Positions 1 through 6,437 of a stretch of DNA of 13,462 nucleotides are shown here, piece after piece. The translations under genes were made by a program, and so were the position numbers. Every line of letters begins with the position of its first letter. Within the stretch, counting starts at the first letter, position 1. The stretch is taken from NCBI GenBank assembly GCA_900088475.1, contig FLMG01003811.1:12181-25642 (forward strand). The letters are read 5' to 3'. The notes under the pieces are model-generated. The model searched no databases. It was given only the letters and a program-made list of their open reading frames with translations, and had not been told where the DNA came from. Origin of the DNA: Hyphochytrium catenoides (lineage: Eukaryota; Sar; Hyphochytriomycetes; Hyphochytriales; Hyphochytriaceae).

Positions 1-3000
1 AACAGTACCTCAATGACAGCGTCTCCTCTCCCTTGAGCACCGAGTACTTCCGCATCCTCCATCAATTTCTTGTCTCTTATTATCTTCCGAATCTCTTCCG
101 CTGATGACGGTCCCATCGCAAAGAGCGCGCCAATAACTCTTGAGTACGCCGTCATCTTGTGAGCGGGCCCTTGATTGTCGAGAGCAGGAGTCAAAGCCTC
201 TAACCGCTCGCGAGCACATCTTAAACTCTCGGAGTACTTTCCCCAGCGCAAATAAAGCTGCACCTTCAGCCAGTAGCCTGCACCCATCGAAGCTTGTTGG
301 CCCAACAATCGCGCGGTGATAGACTCATTCTCTATCAGACACACCTCCGCAGCATCATAATCGCCAAGGTGCATGTGAATCTCGGCTAGCAGGTTGTAGG
401 CCTTGGCAATGGCGAAGTTAAACTTATTGGGATACATAGCCAGCTGTTCGTGTAGCCCTCTCTGGGCCCAAGACAGCGCTTCTTCGAAGTGGCGTAGACT
501 CTTCAAGTTGACAATGAACCACGCGATGACGTTGAAATATAACGAAGAGGAACCGTGATGCTTTGCGCCTTTTTCCTCTTCTAGCTCTGCCATAAGAGGT
601 CGCAAGACTTCCAACGAGCGCTGTGGTTGATGAAGGTAATGATAACAACATGCAAGGTACATCATACTCATCCTCCGCGCCGTCAGGCTAAATCTCTCGG
701 TGTTGGGCTGTAGATTGTTAAGAAGGTCCTCCAAAGACGCTAACGCAGTGACTGCATCTCCGATTTGAAGATGGAGCAGTGCCTGTTGGACTCGTATAGG
801 CAAGCGAAAGCTCTTTACTTCCTCATCACCTAGAGAATGTGGGCGGCCAGCGTAGTCTTCATAGGCAGAGGCGATCTGCAACGCCAAGTGAGGGTTAGAA
901 AGGCACTTGAAGCAGTAGTCAACAAGGAGATAGGTCAGACTTCCCATTGGGACGTCTCTCTGACGGCACAAGTCAAACAGCTTCCAAGCACCGCTGCAGC
1001 CCTTGTTGTTGGCACTACCAGCTGCTGTTAGCATCGCGATGATGTCTTCTTCGTCTGGTGGGAAAAGTGATTGAAGAGATTTTGGGAGGACAAATGGATC
1101 CAGCTGCAGCTGGAGAGACCAAGCCAGTAGCAGTGCATCAATCTTGGTTGAGTCTCCTTGTCGCTCATGAAAGGATTGTAAAACTTGTTTGCAGAACTGC
1201 GAGCTCGCCACACAATCAAACCACAATGTGGCCTCCTCGCCGCTTGAGAAGTGATGGACTTCCAGTCTTGGGACCTCTCCTTCGCGAAGGAGATCACGCC
1301 GGATGCCCTGCACAATCTTCTCATGTATCTTGGACGGATGTATACCATACTTCATAGGAAGCAACGGCCGTAGCGTACGCTGGGTGATCTGATGGATGTA
1401 GACAACCTCGCCGCGCTCAGGAACAGACCTGTCTACCACAAGAAGGCCCGCCAGCTCCAGCGAACGAAGGAGTGTGCTCAAGTGATCCCTAGCGTCGAAG
1501 ACATTCTTCTGTTCTTTCTGCTTTCTTTCCTCTAATGCCTTTTGCGACTCGAATTCCTCTTTGACAAGTTCGTGAAGCAGACGGGTAGGAATGCCGTTGG
1601 GAGAGAAGATACTCAGCGCATACAGGAGCGAGAGCTGCGTTGGATCCATTCGATACGCGTTAAGCAGCTGCTGAATGGTTGTCGTGAGGCCGCGGTGCTC
1701 TCCTGAGAAGAACTGCTTCTCCCCAACCATTTCTATGGCCTCTGAGTCTGACGCAAAGTGCTCCGCTACCTGTTCAATGGGCACCTCCTTTACCAGCAGA
1801 TGCCCAAGCAGCGCCACGCCGAGAGGGCTGTTCCCCAGGTATGTCATCAGTAGTTGATTGACAAGTTCAGACTTTGAGACAATGCTAGACCACACCCTCA
1901 GTCGTGTTTGGCGTGAAGCAGAAGTGGGCTTGTTAGGGAGGCTTGAACCCATAATAATGCACCGCAGCAAGTTCATCGACTCAGCAGGATCCAGAGGCAT
2001 AACGGTAAGACTCTCAGCAGCAGGGACAGCGGCGATGTCTAAGGTGCAACAGGTGGTGATCAGGGCAAACCCGTCTGAGCCAAGGCCGGCAAGGAGCTCA
2101 ACTACGACTGGCATTGTCGAGGGAGTGACGTCATCAAACACTAAGAAGCATGACAGCTGCTCAAAGAGAACAAGTGCTTCTGTCACCAGCTCGTGCAGTT
2201 TTGCATTGTCTGCCACTGTTCGACCGCCGATCGTAGTAATGAGAGACGCGAGACTGGACCTCAGCAGCTCCAAAGACGGCGCTGTCATCCAAAAGTGCAT
2301 CTCGAAGGGACTCCAAACTTCCAGATCTGCGGAGAACTTCCTCGCAAGAAGACTCTTGCCCATGCCCGGCGGTCCCGTTAACACAATGACCCGCTTCTCA
2401 GCATTACCAAGACCCGCGAGAACACCCTGCGTAATGTCATGCATCAATCCCTCCCGCCCGACGAATCCCTTCGGAGGCGGCTTCTTCATAAAGCGAAGTT
2501 TACGCTGTCTTCTCACTTCTCTTTGCTGCTGCATCCCCTCCTCCTCATTTTCCGTTATCTCCCTCCTCGTGCAGATGGTGATGACCTCTCGATAGAGCAG
2601 TGTCTTCAACATGAAGAGTCTCTGGATCTCGCAGTCAAAGTCTCCGTTGGCGTTGAAGAGCTGAAGGATGGCAACGGTTGACATTATCCACTGAAGGAGG
2701 ACATCTTGAGGCACCTCGTCTCCGAAACTTCTGTGGTTGAAGGCTGTTCGTGCCATGCTTAACACGTCCACATGCGAGTACCGCTTTGTGGTCTTGGTTG
2801 TCATCGTGGGCACGTCGATACTCTTCAGCAAAAGCGGCTTGGGGTGAACGCCAAGCACACGTTCTATAACCGGATGATGCATTTCTCTTCGTAAGAACTT
2901 GCACAAAGTGGAGACGCAGGCAACCGTTTTGGCAGATTCTGCCCCAGCATCAGACAGCGCCTGGCTGTGCTCCACAAAGAGACTTACCACCGTATCCTCC

Positions 3001-3794
3001 GCTATATGCAGCAACTCCATGGTTGCGAAGAGCTTCCCAGCTTCCGACCCAAGCTGCAACTTATAGAACGACTGCACTGTTGACTGAGGAACCGGAGAGA
3101 ACCTCCCACAAAACTTATGATCAGGATACTGAGCCATACGAAGTAGCCTGACCACCGACTCTGTGGCAAGCTTGCATTCTATGGCGGTGACAGATAGCAT
3201 GTTATGCGCGATGAGGTTTCTAAAGTGGATGATGTGCTCTGCATGCTGAGACACCAGCAGAAGAACGTTAGTCATAGCATCATAAGAAGCTATATCATCA
3301 TCGCAATATCCACCATCTCTCGCTATTTCACCTCCAAACATGGTCACCAGCACCTCTGCCCTCTGTTGACTAAGGTCCATGAGCATCAGGCAAATCCGGT
3401 ACGTGTCGACTACCAAGCGGATAAGTGGTGCCCGCGCCCCAGAGACGCCAGAGTCATCATTCTTCTGTGTCTCCGCGGTCAAGCTCTCATCGGCTGCCAC
3501 GCTATTGCCGACGATTCCTTCTTTGTCAATAGACTGAGGAAGAAGGAGGGAGGAGAAGAATGGCTCAAAGTGCTGTTTGGCGAAGAGCATGAAGTGGTAC
3601 AAAGCTAGGAAGTCGGCAGAGACGAAGATAGCTTCTTCTTCTGGTAACTCTCCAGCTACAGCGCTTGTTGCCGCTGATAAAGAGTCCACTACGGCGAGCT
3701 CTCCTTCCTGGTGGGGTGTCATCGCCGCGGTCTCTCGGCCGCTGCAGCTGCTTCTCGGCTTACTAGCCTCCGGAATAGTCTCTAAAAGCTTCAT
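1..3794 (-). CDS. STAND / NB-ARC (NLR-like) P-loop NTPase with TPR-like C-terminus, partial
   Basis: One unbroken frame of 1264 codons from ATG at 3794, still open at the left edge. An unrecognised, mostly helical N-terminal region (1-430) precedes an NB-ARC-like core: GFVGRE at 443-448, Walker A GPPGMGKS at 474-481, Walker B LVFDDV at 551-556 with paired Asp 554/555, a sensor-like ALITTCC strand after it, and GNSPLGVALLG at 654-664 in the GLPL position. A winged-helix-like stretch ends in YIHQITQ (799-805), where MHD-type histidines sit. From about 1000 the sequence is helical and TPR-like, clearest at 1130-1150 (AKAYNLLAEI...LGDYDAAE). STAND proteins are nucleotide-driven switches that oligomerise when a sensor domain binds a ligand, often in immunity or cell death; that role here is inference. 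No intron is needed anywhere in the frame. The start is unsure, because the frame stays open to 3935 and reads as protein there. Confidence 0.85.
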   Translation of the reverse strand, partial: MKLLETIPEASKPRSSCSGRETAAMTPHQEGELAVVDSLSAATSAVAGELPEEEAIFVSADFLALYHFMLFAKQHFEPFFSSLLLPQSIDKEGIVGNSVAADESLTAETQKNDDSGVSGARAPLIRLVVDTYRICLMLMDLSQQRAEVLVTMFGGEIARDGGYCDDDIASYDAMTNVLLLVSQHAEHIIHFRNLIAHNMLSVTAIECKLATESVVRLLRMAQYPDHKFCGRFSPVPQSTVQSFYKLQLGSEAGKLFATMELLHIAEDTVVSLFVEHSQALSDAGAESAKTVACVSTLCKFLRREMHHPVIERVLGVHPKPLLLKSIDVPTMTTKTTKRYSHVDVLSMARTAFNHRSFGDEVPQDVLLQWIMSTVAILQLFNANGDFDCEIQRLFMLKTLLYREVITICTRREITENEEEGMQQQREVRRQRKLRFMKKPPPKGFVGREGLMHDITQGVLAGLGNAEKRVIVLTGPPGMGKSLLARKFSADLEVWSPFEMHFWMTAPSLELLRSSLASLITTIGGRTVADNAKLHELVTEALVLFEQLSCFLVFDDVTPSTMPVVVELLAGLGSDGFALITTCCTLDIAAVPAAESLTVMPLDPAESMNLLRCIIMGSSLPNKPTSASRQTRLRVWSSIVSKSELVNQLLMTYLGNSPLGVALLGHLLVKEVPIEQVAEHFASDSEAIEMVGEKQFFSGEHRGLTTTIQQLLNAYRMDPTQLSLLYALSIFSPNGIPTRLLHELVKEEFESQKALEERKQKEQKNVFDARDHLSTLLRSLELAGLLVVDRSVPERGEVVYIHQITQRTLRPLLPMKYGIHPSKIHEKIVQGIRRDLLREGEVPRLEVHHFSSGEEATLWFDCVASSQFCKQVLQSFHERQGDSTKIDALLLAWSLQLQLDPFVLPKSLQSLFPPDEEDIIAMLTAAGSANNKGCSGAWKLFDLCRQRDVPMGSLTYLLVDYCFKCLSNPHLALQIASAYEDYAGRPHSLGDEEVKSFRLPIRVQQALLHLQIGDAVTALASLEDLLNNLQPNTERFSLTARRMSMMYLACCYHYLHQPQRSLEVLRPLMAELEEEKGAKHHGSSSLYFNVIAWFIVNLKSLRHFEEALSWAQRGLHEQLAMYPNKFNFAIAKAYNLLAEIHMHLGDYDAAEVCLIENESITARLLGQQASMGAGYWLKVQLYLRWGKYSESLRCARERLEALTPALDNQGPAHKMTAYSRVIGALFAMGPSSAEEIRKIIRDKKLMEDAEVLGAQGRGDAVIEVL
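1276..1293. repeat. 18-bp perfect palindrome inside the STAND coding sequence
   Basis: TCTCCTTCGCGAAGGAGA equals its own reverse complement. It lies within codons for a Leu-Arg-Glu-Gly-Glu stretch, so it is probably a by-product of codon choice rather than a binding site. Confidence 0.6.
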
Positions 3795-4215
3795 ATCACG
3801 CTTTAAGGGCCGGGACAACGTATGTCGCAACTCCTCTTTATGACCGCTGTTCTCTACAATGGTGATGGACTGTTCCTGATAGAACTCATGCTTGAACTGG
3901 CGGCGAGCATCGGATGGTATATATATTGAGCATTGTCATTGATCGGAGTGGCGCTGAGGTCTATCCATTGAAGAAGGGACCGATCATGCGGCAGGTGCAG
4001 GTTCGAGGAACCCTACTACCTAGCTATCAAGCGCATCAGCAACTGTCATCCCTGCCTGTCTCGCTCACAAAAATGTCGCTCCTCTCGTTGCTCCAGTCCC
4101 AGAACAGCCTGTCTTCTTGTGCGTCCAAACGGGAGAGCAAGCCGGCTGGTCTCCGCGGTGTACTGAGCGGCGGAGAGCCGGGCCAATTGAAAGTGGTGAT
4201 GTCTCATCAAAATGT
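3795..4215 (-). other. Probable upstream coding sequence of the STAND gene, structure unresolved
   Basis: Upstream of ATG 3794 the same frame stays open to a TGA at 3936-3938, and its residues (for example FKHEFYQEQSITIVENSG) look coding, yet there is no earlier ATG. Just upstream, about 3900-4022, a different minus frame reads as plausible protein (for example WIDLSATPINDNAQYIYHPM). It could be joined by an intron of 50-60 nt with donor GTGAGC and acceptor GTAGTAG to a further coding-like stretch (LDAQEDRLFWDWSNE) near 4100-4140. No GT-AG intron fits between the two downstream frames, so one base appears to be missing near 3900-3912. It could be a sequencing error, a disabling frameshift, a programmed shift or chance. 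The long plus-strand open frame over this stretch looks like a shadow. Confidence 0.35.
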
Positions 4216-4258
4216 TCCCTTCCTCTACAGTACATACACCGGGATTACTTATACGGCA

Positions 4259-4286
4259 CATCAAGAGCCCTGAAGAGCTCTTGATG
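4259..4286. repeat. Inverted repeat / hairpin, 10-bp perfect arms
   Basis: CATCAAGAGC (4259-4268) and its exact reverse complement GCTCTTGATG (4277-4286) flank an 8-nt loop. The hairpin sits between the 5' region of the STAND gene and the GA array. There is no long T run next to it on either strand, so it is not a simple intrinsic terminator. Function is unknown. Confidence 0.7.
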
Positions 4287-4317
4287 AGAACGAAGGGAGA
4301 GACATGAGAAAGAGTCA

Positions 4318-4414
4318 AATAAAAGAGGGAGAGGGGAGAAGAGAGAGAGACAGAGAGAGAAGAGAGAGAGAGAGTGAGAGACAGAGACAGAGAGAGAAGA
4401 GAGAGAGAGAGAGT

Positions 4415-4460
<46 letters not shown>

Positions 4461-4474
4461 GAGAGAGAGGGAGA
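4318..4474. repeat. GA/CT microsatellite (imperfect polypurine tract)
   Basis: About 155 bases almost purely purine on the plus strand, mainly (GA)n with CAGAGAGA, GTGAGA and GGGAGA variants. The minus strand reads as CT, which explains the Ser-Leu repeat open frames here; they are not genes. Such tracts can form triplex DNA and vary in length. Confidence 0.95.
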
Positions 4475-5100
4475 CTGTAAGAATTGATGTCTGTTTCTAA
4501 TGAATGAAGGTAGGAAATAATGGACTGGACAGTTATGAGAAACCATGCGGGTACTTGTACTTGTACGTGTTGTAATAATGTGCGATCTACGCCAAGCGAC
4601 TGATGGCTAATGATTGGCAGGATACTATTCATCATGTGAACACTGGCCTTTCTTGATAGTCTCTGAGTTATTCTTTTGTGAGGATACAGTAGGTTATGAG
4701 AGGTCCAAGATGATCAATTAATGATGAGGTTTAATGAATGAATTATGATGATTGACGAGCGTGGTTGACGGTTATTGAATAAAGTCTTGACGATCGCTTC
4801 ATAGATGTATTCACTGATGATGATGGCTGCTGGATAGTTCTTTATTATAAATAAAGACGATAGAGGGTTGATGGTGGTTGATGATTGACGACGAGGCCTG
4901 TGAAGAGAATTGGTGACCCCTCTGATGTTACAATCCCTGGTTAGAGAGTCGACCTATTCTTCTATTGAGCGTAGAGGATAGTCCGACGATGATGGCTGCC
5001 CGATAGCATAATAGCTGGGAGTAGTATCTGATAATAGATAGCCGATGATGATATGTTTGAGGCTCATGGCAAATAATTTTTTAAATGATCAATGTATTGA

Positions 5101-5175
5101 ATGGTTGATGATGGTGGACGAGGGTGGCTGAAGAAGGCTGATGACGAACTATTGACCATCACTGGCTAGTATTCA
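5101..5175. repeat. Diverged duplication, copy 1 (partner at 5480-5547)
   Basis: Starts ATGGTTGATG, carries a GACGAG core and ends AACTATT....ATCACTGG...GTATTCA. The last 29 bases match 5519-5547 at 22 of 29 positions with no gap, at an offset of 372 bp. The preceding 40 or so bases also align with small gaps. Confidence 0.6.
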
Positions 5176-5479
5176 GTTTAAATAACAGAATTGTTTGACG
5201 ATGAAGTAGCCGATCAATGTTGAATGATGGTAGACTATCAGAACATGATGGTTGATAAATGGTAAATGCGGATAAAGGATCGGCGTTTAATGTTTGATGG
5301 ATGAAAATTGATGATTGATGAGCGCCATCGAAGGTAGATGACTGAGTTTGACGGCCGCTGGTGAAGAGCACATTGTTGATGATATTTAGATATGTTTTTG
5401 ACTGACGATGGCAGGCTGAGAAGAGATGTTTGAAGAAGATGATGGATCAGTAGACAATGATGGTTATAACTGTTGGTGG

Positions 5480-5547
5480 ATGGTTGATGTTTGACGAGCG
5501 TCGCCGAAGCTTGATGCAAACTATTAGTGATCACTGGTCGGTATTCA
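5480..5547. repeat. Diverged duplication, copy 2 (partner at 5101-5175)
   Basis: Same order of blocks as copy 1: ATGGTTGATG, GACGAGCGT, GAAG, TGATG, then AACTATT....ATCACTGG...GTATTCA at 5519-5547. This suggests an ancestral repeat unit longer than the short TGATGA motifs. Confidence 0.6.
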
Positions 5548-5613
5548 TTTGAAGTAGATTCTTTCACGATGGCTGGCTATTTGTTGTTCAATAGTTGTAG
5601 CTTTGACGAGCAA

Positions 5614-5641
5614 GTCGAGTAATCGGGTCGTCGAGTAATCG
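5614..5641. repeat. Short direct repeat GTCGAGTAATCG x2
   Basis: GTCGAGTAATCG occurs exactly at 5614-5625 and 5630-5641, 16 bp apart, at the right end of the degenerate repeat region. Confidence 0.8.
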
Positions 5642-5879
5642 ATGGTTGAGGAATGGTGATTGATGGTTAGATGATGGAGGTACTTCTATCATTGATGTTG
5701 ACGATAAATCGTTGATGATATATAGAGTAGAAGACACAAAAAGGCTGCATCGTGATGGCTAATGATCCGGAGTATATGGAGGTTGACGTTCATCGCATTA
5801 CTAGCTTATTATCTATGATTGCTGGTTGCTAACTGCTAAGTGATAGCTCAAATGATTCCTCTCTATATATTGAATGGAG

Positions 5880-6200
5880 TGAGAGGAGGGTCCTCTGGTG
5901 ATTTAACCAGCACTTCCCTCCCGAGGTCCTGAAAGTACCACTACTGCTGATGCGGTGGAGTGAGAAGATCGGTAGGCTTGGCATTTTACCAAGGGTGAAA
6001 GGCGTTTTCTTCTAGGGAGACATCACTAAGCCAGTCGTTCTCCTTTTGGCTGGTAGAACTAGCACCAACGGACTCTGATTGCGGTCAGTCAGGTAAGAAC
6101 TTCTAGGTGCGATGATTCCCATGTCTATTAGAATAACTATTTTTTCATCGAGGAGCGCAACGATCCGCCGCTTTACAATTGGCGGAGCTATAAAATGCAC
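5880..6200 (-). pseudogene. Possible relic of a Ty3/gypsy-type reverse transcriptase
   Basis: A minus frame from about 6200 down to a stop at 6012-6014 contains LIDMGIIAPRSS followed by QSPLVLVLPAK. This resembles the start of LTR-retrotransposon reverse transcriptases, where a pattern like LLxxGIIxPSxSP(Y/W)xSPVVLVxKKDG is typical. A short insertion splits the second half, a stop comes directly after, and residues past the stop (PFTLGKMPSLPIF) weakly echo the next conserved block (TxKDxYPLPxI). No integrase, protease, LTR or catalytic YxDD motif is visible. Only a small decayed fragment would remain. Chance similarity is a real alternative. Confidence 0.35.
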
Positions 6201-6431
6201 ACCTTGAAGCCAACGCTACTTCTTACTTTTGGCGATCGTTGTTCCTTAGATCTAGGGACCGAGACCGCAGAGGCTCCTCTGTTCAGAGCGTTGACCCCCT
6301 TCATGCGCTTTTACTCAGCGTGCTTCGCAATCGTGCTATTTGGTCTGTTGAAAGTCGTCGGCTGCAGAAGAAAGACGTGGGTGGGCATATTTTTGCCCCC
6401 GCCGTACTGTCCATCTTCTGCCACAGCAATC

Positions 6432-6437
6432 TTTATT
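6432..6437 (-). terminator. AATAAA poly(A) signal overlapping the BBS7 stop codon
   Basis: The minus strand reads AAA AAA TAA AGA at the end of BBS7, so the hexamer AATAAA shares its TAA with the stop codon. If used, the 3' UTR would be only a few tens of bases. Whether this organism uses AATAAA is not known from the window. Confidence 0.45.

Larger units (their letters stand above)
4690..5760. repeat. Degenerate TGATGA / TTGACGAG-rich repeat region, non-coding
   Basis: Over a kilobase built from diverged copies of motifs such as TTGATGATTGACGAGCG (around 4746, 4878, 5308 and 5484) and GATGATGGCTGC(N)xGATAG (4819-4837 and 4988-5006, 17 of 19 bases equal). Stops are frequent in every frame. 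Short serine-, histidine- and threonine-rich minus frames come from the TCATCA complement and show no domain. It looks like an old tandem or minisatellite-like expansion that has decayed. No RNA gene was recognised inside it. Confidence 0.6.

Noticed and set aside
1858-2595. 245-codon plus-strand open frame, and several smaller plus frames across 1-3850
   Set aside because: They lie antisense to the NB-ARC coding frame, whose Walker motifs are clear; the plus frames show no domain and are shadows.
3918-3926. TATATATAT as a TATA box for the STAND gene
   Set aside because: It falls inside coding-like sequence (YIYHPM in one minus frame, IYIP in another), so a promoter role is doubtful.
3996-4009. 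tRNA-like B box (GGTTCGAGGAACC)
   Set aside because: There is no A box, anticodon arm or acceptor stem at the right distance, and the match to GGTTCGANTCC is incomplete.
4046-4635. Two minus frames of 106 and 166 codons rich in Ser-Leu repeats, and a similar one at 13212-13460
   Set aside because: They are translations of the CT strand of the GA microsatellites.
4690-5760. Cluster of C/D-box snoRNAs, suggested by many TGATGA and CTGA motifs
   Set aside because: The motifs are far too frequent and irregular, and no terminal stems with correctly spaced C, D', C' and D boxes were found; simple repeat decay explains them.
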